A stretch of 64,000 nucleotides of DNA, taken from contig CM034548.1 of NCBI GenBank assembly GCA_020055645.1, positions 15,004,001-15,068,000 of the forward strand. Direction: 5' to 3'. Below, piece by piece: positions 24,081 to 34,800 of the stretch. Position 1 is the stretch's first letter, and each line of letters begins with the position of its first letter. The notes under the pieces were generated by a model, which was given only the letters and a program-made list of their open reading frames with translations, searched no databases and was not told the DNA's origin. Origin of the DNA: Tomocerus qinae. Taxonomy: Eukaryota > Arthropoda > Collembola > Entomobryomorpha > Tomoceridae. The translations under genes and the position numbers were made by a program.

Positions 24081-24672
24081 GTGCTAATTTCCCAAAATGA
24101 GTATTGCACGAATCAAACAAATTAGAGCATCACCATCTATTCGATAAAAAAATACATTTTTACGAGAAGCGCGAATTTTTTTTCGATTTTTAATCTTTTT
24201 TGACAAAAATCCCTTTTATGTGTAGATTTAAGGGGGTTACCCTTTCTAAATATGTGATTTACATGTCACCACCTACTCAGTTCTTCGGCAAATTTAGTTT
24301 TAGGCGTTTTAAACAGAAAAATCTCATTTAGTTACATTTATTTCTATTTCTGTAAACATAAGATAATCTTAGTCCTAAGGGTGCTGTAGTGAGAAAAGAA
24401 TTCAAAAATGCTCTAACAGATTCGAAAACGCTCGAACAAAATCGAAAAATGCTCAGATTCAAAAAATGCTGAAGCTGAAACAGATTCGAAAATACTAGAA
24501 AATAAGATACGGAATGTAATGTCATGTTAATGTTATAAGAAAATGAAATTATGTTTCTCCCAATTTGGAATTAAGTATATCTGTTTGGTAAAAACATGAT
24601 AATATCTAGTGTGTTTTCAAAATATTTAGGGGGTGCTTAAGCACCCTAGCACCCCCCCTAAATACGTCCTTG
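24050..24672. mobile_element. MITE with terminal inverted repeats and 8 bp target-site duplication
   Basis: Begins CAAGGGCGTATCTAG and ends with the reverse complement of CAAGGACGTATTTAG. Subterminal TTTAGGGGGTGCT stretches lie near both ends. It is flanked by ATTACATC at 24042-24049 and 24673-24680. An 8 bp duplication is typical of hAT-type (or Merlin-like, 8-9 bp) transposases. The 623 bp interior has no transposase frame, so it is non-autonomous; it contains a run of TCGAAAA(A/C)GCTC words at 24420-24490. Confidence 0.85.
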
Positions 24673-24680
24673 ATTACATC

Positions 24681-25552
24681 CCATATAACTAATGAAAACC
24701 CAAATATAAAATTATAGATCCATAAAAGTCAAAATTGTTCTCATAAAAATTTTAAAAAAGGGAAAAAATTGGGTAAATGTAGTAAGACCATATTGTCCAA
24801 TCCTTTGTAGTACTTAACTTTTATATTTTTATCTTTAATTGTGATGAAAATTGAAATTTTGTTCCGAGCTGCTCTAGGCAATTCCAAATCTAATTATTAG
24901 TGCCTATTACTAAAGTGAAGAAAATGCCGAGTTTTCGGAGAATCAATAAACATTTCCAAAATGAGACCTTTAAAACCTTTCTTAGACACAGTTTAATAAT
25001 TATTTCATAGAAATCTCCAGTTCAAAAACTTAACACCTCAATGAAAATAAGCTTAAGATTGGTAGTTGAGTTCTATGAAAGACTTCAAAGATCTCAAATC
25101 AAGAAAAAAGTTTAAGTTCTAAAAGTTTTCATAGTAATAGAATCGTTTTGAAATTTTCCAGCACCTGTAAAACCAATTAGGCCAAGGCCAATTACCCTTT
25201 CCAATGTATCCTTTCTCCAATGCATGACAAAATTCTTTTGGAAATTGACATTCAGCCTTTTACTGCCGAAATATAATTTGAGAAAATAATCTTCTGGGTT
25301 AAAGACAGTGAGAATCATTGTGAAGAACAGTTACATGCAACCATACTAAAATACTCCATCCTCGGTTGTTGATAAAATATCATGTCAATCAGAATAAGTT
25401 CAGGAAACTGTATGAAGATATTTCACTGAAAAAAATTTCATTCGGCCGTGAAAACAAAGATTGTCAAAAGCCTACCGGACTTGAATGTTGACATCAGGGC
25501 CGAAAATTGAAAATTATCAACTGAATTATCGCCAAGAAAAGGTTTTATCTAT
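24681..25552. other. Intergenic, nothing recognised
   Basis: AT-rich sequence with no coding or repeat structure that I can support. Confidence 0.5.
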
Positions 25553-26150
25553 ATTATACAATCTCTAAACTATAACCACAGAAGAGGCTAAAGCAATAAA
25601 TTTACCAATCTATCTACCAACCTGTATCTATCTATCTATCTTCTCTATATTATAACCACAGACTGAGATAAACCAATATATTTACCAACCTAACTATATA
25701 TCTATGTCTGGTAGGAGAGCCTGGGTGACCTGCATTTATTGTGTAACGCAAAATCCCTTCCCCATCTGTAACGTAAATGCTGACTGTAACACTTTAAGGT
25801 ACCTCCTCCTCCCATCAACTGCACACGTAATATGTGCATGTTCCTTAAAGACAAAATAATAAAATGCGCATGCCCACTTCCTATTCCATCGAAATGAGTT
25901 ACTTCTAATTGACTTTGTCAACAATCTCATCGGCGTGAAAAGTGTTCTGTTAAGTGACAAAGTGGTGGAATTTTTGCAATTGTTTATAAATTCTGCAAAA
26001 GGTTGCTGGACGCCTCCCTTTCTAAATTTGCCTTTTACTGGGAGCCTAGTATTATTATAAGTCTGGTAGGGCGAGCCTAAATGCGCAGGCGCTATACGAT
26101 GCATATTGCATAAAACAATGATCTACACTCTAGGATAAGAATGTTTCGAA
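25553..26150. mobile_element. Dispersed repeat, Helitron-like, copies 1-2
   Basis: Two successive TATAACCACAGA(C/A)-GAG-TAAA-CAATA-ATTTACC headers (25570 and 25650) are followed by ATCT microsatellite and GTCTGGTAGG(A/G)-GAGCCT. The tail at 26062-26140 (GCGCTATACGATGCATATTG and onward) recurs at 26.80-26.90 kb and, weakly, at 59.55 kb. The TCTCTATATTATAA-type 5' end resembles Helitron termini, but no Rep/helicase sequence is present. The class is a guess; the repetition is seen directly. Confidence 0.55.
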
Positions 26151-26201
26151 ATTAAACCAAACACTGAAACGCAAATTTAAAAAAAAAAAATTCTACAAGG
26201 T

Positions 26202-26735
26202 CTCTATATAATAAAACTGTTTATACGTATGTCTCATGTATCTATCTATCTACCTACCTATCTATCTATGCCATGGTAAATGCGGCTTTTTATTAATGCA
26301 CATGCGGCGCGTACACAATGCATAATTCACATAACAAGGAAGTCATAAAATATATGAGTGAACTGAACATACATGGCAGTAATTTCTTATTTCAAGGATT
26401 TTTTCTTGAAAAGTGAAATATTTGAAACGAAACAATTACAATGCGCATATGTACACGGATGCGCGTTCTATTTATTTCCAGTGAAATTTATTGAAATTTT
26501 TGAAATAAATGCCACGTTCCCTATTTATTTCAAATATTTTATTTTTCAAAGAAAGTGAGGGTGAAATAATATTTCAAATCCCGAAATATTTCAAAAACTT
26601 CGCCTATTTATTTCCGAGAAATATTTCAACTGTCATACCTGTGAGTGAACGAATAGCTTATTTCGAAAATCAAACATTCTTAATGTGCCTAATCATTTTG
26701 AAATTCAGCATTGGTACTAAGGGTCTACTAGTTCT
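26202..26735. mobile_element. Dispersed repeat, Helitron-like, copy 3
   Basis: Starts TCTCTATATAATAAAACTG at 26202 and carries an ATCT microsatellite at 26239-26270 and a G/C-rich CATGCGGCGCGTACACAATG patch at 26301-26320. That patch recurs in reverse complement near 59.45-59.50 kb. It ends near CTACTAG at 26732, which could be a Helitron CTAG 3' terminus. The middle is dominated by GAAATATTT/AAATATTTC words. Only the shared words are certain. Confidence 0.4.
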
Positions 26736-26739
26736 ATTT

Positions 26740-26910
26740 AACCACAGTCTGATCTGAGATAAAGTAATAAAACCAACCTTTCTATCTATGTATGTCTGGC
26801 AGGGAGAGTCTAAATGCGCAAGCGCTTACTCGATGCATATTGCATAAAACAATGAACTATGCTGTGGGATAATGTTCCAAAATTAAATCAAATACTGACC
26901 GCGAATGTAA
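26740..26910. mobile_element. Dispersed repeat, copy 4 (partial)
   Basis: TAACCACAGTCTGATCTGAGATAAA, a CTATCTATGTATGTCTGGCAGG block and a tail with GATGCATATTGCATAAAACA repeat the sequence at 25.65-26.14 kb with moderate divergence. Confidence 0.65.
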
Positions 26911-29900
26911 ATCTCTCAAAATTCAATAGGAGGCCCCTGTGTGACTCAACTTCGAAAGATAGGCTTCTATCATAATCATGCGCATTGGTCCATGATTTGA
27001 TTATGCATGATTAGTCAGTCACATTATTTCATTTCTTTCAACTTTCAGCCATGTTAACATACATTATGAGTATTCCATAAAATCAGTTGAAATTGGCTAA
27101 ATGAAACAGGCAGGCTAGAATCTCGTGAAAAGAAATCTTGTAACCATGGTAACTTTCTGATCATCACGTCATAAATTTTCACGGCACTGTAGCCTGGAAG
27201 TTTTTTCATCCAAGTTGCAGAAGAATTCAAGGAATGTTTTATGACAGAGGTATACATTATATGCATGGCCATGGCAATCAGCAAATCTGGCTACCCAGTC
27301 CGTTTATCTCAGTCCTAATCTATTAATCCCTTACACTCTCAGAAACTTGACTGTAGACTTTAGATATTTTTCAGAGCTTACTTACCGTATCCCCAGACGA
27401 GTGTCAATAGATCTATAGGCTAGGCGAATGATAATTAGTAGATATTATAATTACTTGCGTCCTCAAAAGATACAATAAACACTTGCAAATCACGTACCAA
27501 TAATTGACATGGGTTTAGTTTAATGTATTTCCTGTTTGAAAATTTATGATAATAGAAATGACAAATGACATGGCTAACCACACCTGAAAAAGTATTGTCT
27601 TATGTATTTAGTTTTCAGAGAAACAGAAGGCTTTACAGCGGTACAATATTATTAAGTTATTGTCTCTTAAACAATATCAAATAAATAAATTTCGTTCACA
27701 ATCCATACAATTGTATTTTGCGTTACAATACCTATTTCTGCAGAAGCCTACGTACAGTAGAGGACTGACAATGAGTTAAAATAAAAGTCTCAAACCCGGA
27801 AGCCATTATAAAAATTATTTTATATTTACATTATATATGCCAATTTCAAACTGCCTTCGTCATGCTGACATGTATTTCCTGTTGATCTACAAATTCACAA
27901 TTATTGAGGTAGTCTTTACATGTTTTGTTCTTACCTGTTAATAATATCTGCAGATGATATCTTGACAAAATCAAACCAACAGAATGAAATTTTTTAGCCA
28001 TTGTGATGTTGATACCAAATACCAATACTTGAGTACCTGTGTACAATTATTTCAAAGCATTTTCTCAAAGCGCATCTCTCAAAGATATGAAATGCATTAA
28101 GACATCCGAAAATGAAATGAAAATAGGTTTAACTTTCAGTCTACTACATAATTGCCTTAGGTGTTGATCTGCTATCTCCTCCACTTAAACCCTTTCTTTT
28201 AATTGCCATAGCTCTTTCTTTTGACAATAGTATTGGGTTTAAAGTTAAATCTCTACTTGAGTTTCTCATCTCATGAAATTCTACTCCACGTCAAAAGGTA
28301 ACTCATTTTTTAATGGCATTCTTACTTTCCGTCGATTTTCTGCACCATACCGTAATACTACACCACCTTGCAGAGTTTCGATTCCCCAGTTCTTATATCG
28401 TTCATATAGAATTTCTTGTGTCCAGAGGCCCAGACAAGAAGCAATTTACTGTCATTGATGGCAAAACTTCCCTTAACATCATTTCCTGAGATAGATTTCC
28501 TGAACTACATATATCACTCGAAAATTGAGAATATAAAAGGGAATAAAAATAAATAAAACCTTTACGTAAGTATTTCATGCTGTTAAATAGATAAAAGTAT
28601 TTATTCACATGTAAAGGGTCTTCAAGTATAATAATCCCTCCTACCATCAGAAAACCCATCCCATCTAATTGTAGAGAATCGTTTTGTAGATCTAATGAGC
28701 CTAATCAAGTCAAAGCTATTTTTCAGAGTTTTATTAATTATGAAATAAAGTAAATGTTTGAAAATGTATACTCCAATAATCATGTAGTTTATTTCGATCA
28801 TCGCTACTGTCGAGGTTGAACAGATATTGAAAGGGATTTTAGCTGAACTCGCTAAAGTGAAAGCAACGGGGAATTTTAATTAACTTGTCGGTAACAAACA
28901 AAACATTTCGTTTCTACAAACATAATACAATAAAAAGTATGAAATTTTTCAGTTTTGAAATCGCTACATAAATTATGTTAACTTGTTAACTAAAGGAAGT
29001 TTATATTGTGGTTTTGGTTATTATAACCTCAGCTTATGCTTTGATCAAGTGGACCTAATACAATAATTTAGGCGTTTGGGTGTTAGTAAGGCATTCTGAA
29101 TATTAAATTATGAATCTAATGATGGAAGACAATAATATATAATACACAACATCCTCAGTTCATTTAACAACATTTATTTATTTCTTTATTATGCATACAA
29201 ACATATAATAGCGATAACTATCAGTTGCTCACAAAATGCACCATTTCATATTTATTATGCTTTTTATATTATGCTAGTATCTGAATGAGGGCAAGTTAAC
29301 AACATCCATAAAATTAAGAAAATTGACCTCATTTTGGTAATCAATAAGCATATAGAATTCACTAACTAACAATTTGAAAATAACATATTAGTGGATTAAA
29401 CAAGGAAAGAGTTTTTTGAAAACAAATGTTTCTATGTTAGAAGTTGGAATACAGTTGATGTCATTTTGGATAACCACACGAATTTCTTATTGAAACAAGA
29501 GCTAAGTACGACGAAAATAGACTACTTTTCTCAATAAGGAAGCATTTGTGCTCTGTCCCCCTTTAAAATTCTTAAAGACAAACATGGAAAACAAATAATG
29601 TCAATAAACCATTGAAAGTAAGAAGTAAAGTTTTATTGGCTATTCAAAAACTAGCTACAAGTACAATATTTGGCAACTAAAGCAACTATGCTATTTACTA
29701 ACGCTAAAGAATAATTAAAAAAGTATCTACGCATGATTAATGTAGTTCGAATAAGTAAATCAAAAATCGAGTTCACTAAATACCAAAAAAGTTTGACTCT
29801 ATTGCTGCCCATTTTATAATAAAAGCTCGGTATTGTTTCTATTGGATCAAAATTTATCTTGCTATTTGGTTTTCTCTACAGATCCTCTTGTATCCTCTTG

Positions 29901-30742
29901 GAGTTATTTGTTTTAGAAGCAACAAACAGTAACATAGTGGAGTCATGTAGCTAGTAAGGCTACATTATACTGGGAAGAGACTAAATATTTAAAATGGGCC
30001 TAAGAAACAAATAAAGCATATAATGACTCCTAACTGGCCAATTCATGCAGTTCGTGCTTGTTTAAACAGTTGTTGATATTAAACACAATGCAGTCGCACG
30101 TATTTTTCTATAATTCTGCCAAACTACTATAGCTAGTTTAAATTAAATCTAACTCAATACAAAATGTGCTTGTTGGTAACTCTAATAATTTTCCTTGGCA
30201 TCAATTGGTATATTAGGTACTAGAATACAACCAGTACTACAACATGCATCTATAAAACCGACTCGGCACACACAGCTCCAATCGAATTTTGCTTTTCCAT
30301 AATTCAAATAACATAAAAAATCAAACTTGTCTAACTAAACTATCCTAGGAAATTATTTTCAAACCTCGTGTAGCTAAAACTATTGTTGTCACAATATTAA
30401 AGAAACTTACCTCAGTGCTTGCGCTCTATTCTAAGAACATAACTATTGAAATTACTAATTCAGAAAGAATGAATAGTTGAAATAGCACGCATCTTTACGA
30501 TGTATTAAGAAAATTATCAAGTATACTTATACTTAGGAATTAACTGAGATTAACTGTAGCGCAGGCAAGTTTCAATAGAAAAAAACTGACAAGAGATCGG
30601 AATTAAAGAATTGGTATAGCAGTAAAAATTGAAAAAAAACCTAATCCTAAAAACTAGTGTAGATAGTGTCAAATTATTTTAAAGACATTAAAAATAGTTA
30701 TCCTTTATAATAATAGTACTAATACACCAAGGAAAAGACTTG
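26911..30742. other. Intergenic between the two TtcA-like genes; 3' flank of the fusion gene
   Basis: No coding exon that I can support. Short minus-strand frames at 27846-28046 and 28402-28659 sit beside plausible splice sites but match nothing and do not resemble the fusion gene's exons. An AATAAA on the minus strand at about 29.63 kb could serve as a polyadenylation signal for the fusion gene. Confidence 0.4.
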
Positions 30743-31846
30743 TTACTCATCGTCTTCAAAATTATCAGTCGGATTCACCTTCACATTTTTACCCTGAGCT
30801 TCTAGCCCAGTACGATCCAGAGCCATTAGAGGCTGCATAGCAGATCTAAGACTCAAATATATTTTAGGAAATAAAATCTCCTGTTGAGCAAGCAGTTGCT
30901 TGATTCGATGTCGCTCTGTCGGCGCTTCGAAACAAGCTGGACAATTCTCAGGAATGATAGGAAGGCCTTTCGATTCAGCAAAATCCCTTAAAGCCTTTTC
31001 GCGGACATTAACAAACGGACGGATAACTCTCAAGTCTCCAACCCTTTATAACATTATTAATCATTAAACTAAATACACAACAATTACTGTTTTCGTGAAT
31101 AATTTTTGCAATAAATGGCAAACCTAAATATGGTATTCAATTTTAATAAAATGGTAATAGTAACAAAGCCCAAATTATCATCTTACTTCACAGTGTAGGC
31201 TGCTTTCATAGTGCGCATCAGCCCATTATGGAAGACCGACATCAAAAAACTCTCAGCCAAGTCATCCAGATGTTGCCCTATATGTAAAATGTTAATCCCG
31301 AATGAATTAAAGTATAAAGAGGTATATAATGTTTCATAGATATTAGTTGAAAGATGATTATTTACCCAAAGCCAGAACATTATAGCCATTTTTGCGGGCA
31401 GTTGCGTAGATTCTCCCTCGTTTGAGTCGGCTGCAAAAACTGCATATCGAAGAGATACATTCAGGTCCCTTTTCCATTGCCGTTGGCATGATGTCTTGTT
31501 CTTCGTAGAAATAAGGTACTCCTAAGGCTTTTAAGTAAGGAATGAGTGGTTTTGGATTGTAGCCGCTGTGCTTTGGATCTACTGTTACAGCACCAAAGGT
31601 AAAGGTTATTCCTTCCTTAGCCATCACATATTGCATTTGCTTCATTGTATGTAGCAGTGACAATGAATCTTTCCCCCCGCTCAGGCAAACAAGGACCTTA
31701 ATATTGAAAATTAATTTTCCAATTACATTCCAGCAGAAATATAGTAATAAATATTGCTGAATAGAATTCAGAATATATTTATAACATAGTAAAAGGAATG
31801 CATTTACCTTGTCACCATTTTTGAGCATAGAAAAATCTCGAAGAGC
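30743..31846 (-). other. Fusion gene exons 14-17: intact TtcA-like thiolase half
   Basis: LRDFSMLKNGDK then VLVCLSGGKDSLSLLHTMKQ holds the PP-loop (SGGKDS, about 1212-1217) that binds and activates with ATP. ICSFCSRLKRGRIYATARKNG has the CxxC (about 1291 and 1294) that matches the Fe-S ligand pair Cys122/Cys125 of E. coli TtcA. LALGQHLDDLAE fits the family's GHHRDD motif. VIRPFVNVREKALRDFAE and IIPENCPAC (about 1381 and 1384) match the C-terminal cysteine region (Cys222 in E. coli). SLRSAMQPLMALD corresponds to the MFSAMQNVVPSH-type ending, followed by a short acidic tail. The CTU1/NCS6-type paired N-terminal zinc cysteines are absent, so TtcA is the better family. Confidence 0.88.
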
Positions 31847-34800
31847 CTGATAACAAGAAAAAAATTATGATTTAAGGGAGTTCCACATTTTAAAGATAAT
31901 TTATCATACAAACTTATAAAAGGTTACCCCCAAAGTAGGATTAATAATGTTCTTGGGCGGATAATGCCACTTTGCAGGCTCGTTGAATTTCTGAGGATCG
32001 GTCTTGCAGCAACTATCACCACTATTTCCAACTTCAGGATCTTTTTGGGTCGGCTGTATTTTGTCATTAAGAACATCACCGATTCCATTCTGTATCTCTT
32101 TGGCTGACTTTTCATTCTTACTGAACAAGAGAGATTGCGCTTCCTCTTCCTTCTTTCTGTGATTATTGTCCAAAATTTGGCCGCTAAGAGTTCGAGCTCG
32201 CTTTTTCAAGTCATCTACCTTTTTGTCTTTTAAGTTGAAACTATTAGCTCGATCACGACGAGAGCAGTTATCCATTCCTTGCTCTACTTGGGATATAACT
32301 TCTCGGATCTCAGACTTCAGTTCCATGGATAATTCATTAGCGACTCTGAGCATCGCTACTTCAACTGCATCATCGTTGACGCTTGGAGACATAGGCAGAC
32401 TGTAAGTTGAACTTACGGGTGAGATAATCGGAGTGCCGACTTGCTGACACGGGACAGAGTTGGTATATGGTTGAAATGGGCAGGCTTGTTGCTGCTGATT
32501 CACGTTTGGATCCTGGTACACAGGATTAGTAGTGTACTGAGGTGTTGGACTAGGCCCAACAACAGGACTTCCCATATTACCCCAATTGTTCTCCACCATG
32601 GGATATTGGCCATTGACATATGTCTGATTATAATTCGGCTGATAGTTTCCGTAAGGGCTAATGGGGGGAGCAAAGTTTGAATTGTACTCCATAGCAGGTT
32701 GCACATTATTGTAGATACCCACTTGTTGCATATCATTGTTAAAAGTGCAACTTGAGTTCATGTCATTCATGTTACCAGGAATAGGACTCATGCTCATCGT
32801 TGAAAAAGTACTCGACGACGGAGTGCAGGGACTGATCAGTTCGTTCTGCTGCCCATACATATTTGAATTGGTGTACACTGCCGAGTAGTTGTTTGACTGA
32901 TCATTACTTCCGAAAAAAGTTTGTGGCATTCCATTGTTAATCATCTGAGGTTGCACACTTTGATTGCAAACGTAACCAGGACAGTAAGCGACAGAATTTT
33001 GTTGAGGTTGGACAAATGTTTGATTATTACAAAGATTGTCCATTACAGGAGGCATGGGTGAGGACGGAGATGCAATAGGCGTTCCTTCTTCTTTTCCACA
33101 CTGAGAAAATTCGACAGATTTCTGTTGATTTCCATTTTTAAGTTGTCGTGGTCGTTTTGATTCTTTCAAAATGTTACATTTCTGGCTCATTATGGCCTCC
33201 AAAGAAGCTGAGAATGATTCCCCCGTAGCGTAAACCTTCTTGTTAGAATCTGTACTAGCCGCATTGTTACAACTTTCTACCGAAGCGAAACAAATAGATG
33301 GGCCAGTCACAGTGGCTCCAGCAGCTACAAGATATTCATTATCGCTTTCGTTTTCATTACTTGAGTAATTGATATCACTGCTCATGCTATTACTTCTCCC
33401 ACTTTCCGAATCGTGAAGAGATCTGAAAGTAAACTGAGCGGGAATTTTCCCGTCGTAGCTCCCGAACGACTGCATTACTTGATGAGGGACTGAGTTTGGA
33501 TACACGTCGTTTAAATCTTCACTTGTTTCGATAAATGTTCTTACTTTGAATGGTTTTTCAGAAGGTGTATAGTCCACCTTGTTATTACAGAGAGAATTTA
33601 ACGCTTCAGATGGTAGGATAAACCACTTGAGATATAACGTCGTTGAGTCAAATAGAAGAGACTGATCGGAGAGTGTTCTTCGCTTGCAAATCTAAAACAA
33701 ATAAATGGATTATTGCAACATAAAATCTTACGAATTATAAACCTTAAATATTCAAGATGATTATCGAATATTACTACGCCATTCAATACCGGTTAACTCT
33801 AGTGAATCAATTACATTATAGCTGTGCCTACAAACACCTAACAGTAATATTTTGTTATCTCCCAACAAGCACGCAAAGAAAACACGCTCGGTGCTGTCAA
33901 ACACTATTTCACAACTAATATGTCTCAGATATCAGATCAAAAGTTGTACAGTTTCTCTCCTCTTCAGTCAGTGCGAAATACAACTGTACCTCTTCGGTCG
34001 TGAGACAGACAGAAGTTTCTTCACTGTTTCTTATGCTTCCACGCCAGTATGCAGTAGTATACTTTCAATATTGTACGTTAGACTAGACACTCTACGTTAA
34101 TGCAATGTATATTGAGAATAGTTTAATAAGTCCAGAGTTCAGGAAGAGATAAGTTAAAATAAAAATGATGTGGCACCAGCACAATTATAAGTACAAGTTA
34201 CATTAAGTCAGTACACAATTCCATTGTACGTATTTGTAAATATAGGTACTATACTTTAGGTACAAGGCACAACCAGGGACGGATGAATAGTACAATAACG
34301 CCGGGCAGGAACATAAGATCATAAATAGATAAAACATAGCAAGATATTATTAGAGATGCCTATCCATTATAATGATGTGCATGGTACATCTATGCAAATT
34401 CAAGCGATATGCATGCCGGTGGGTGGGTCTAGTGCCCAACAAGTACTCCAATAGTAATCAACTTATAATTTCAATAGGAAATATTTATATTTAAGATAAA
34501 GTAACTAGTCGCTGTTCCTTTGGCAAGTATCACTTTCAGTTCTGCTGGAATATACTATTATGTAGAGGTAGCTAGGAAAATCAAGCCTCAGAGCCTAAAC
34601 CCCACAACCCACTCTACTTTTTGCAAGCCCCGATTTGCCAAAAATATATGAAAATTATCACGACGATATCCTTTCGACTATTGATTATTTTATGCACTCA
34701 GCTGATTCTATCATCTTAGAAAATATTCAATACTGTAGAAATAGATTTTTGATAATGAAAAAAATTGAAAACAACCTACATTGTGTGCGTTGCCGAATAT

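Noticed and set aside
25736..26104. 122-codon minus-strand frame
   Set aside because: Lies within dispersed repeat copies and shows no recognisable protein pattern or splice context.
27846..28659. Candidate missing 5' exons of the TtcA-like paralog
   Set aside because: Splice-like sites exist, but the translated segments do not resemble exons 11-12 of the fusion gene and an in-frame stop blocks splicing into the paralog's first exon.
30743..31846. Identification of the PP-loop domain as CTU1/NCS6
   Set aside because: CTU1 belongs to the same superfamily, but the paired N-terminal zinc cysteines are missing and CSFCSRLKRG, LGQHLDD and the ending fit TtcA better.
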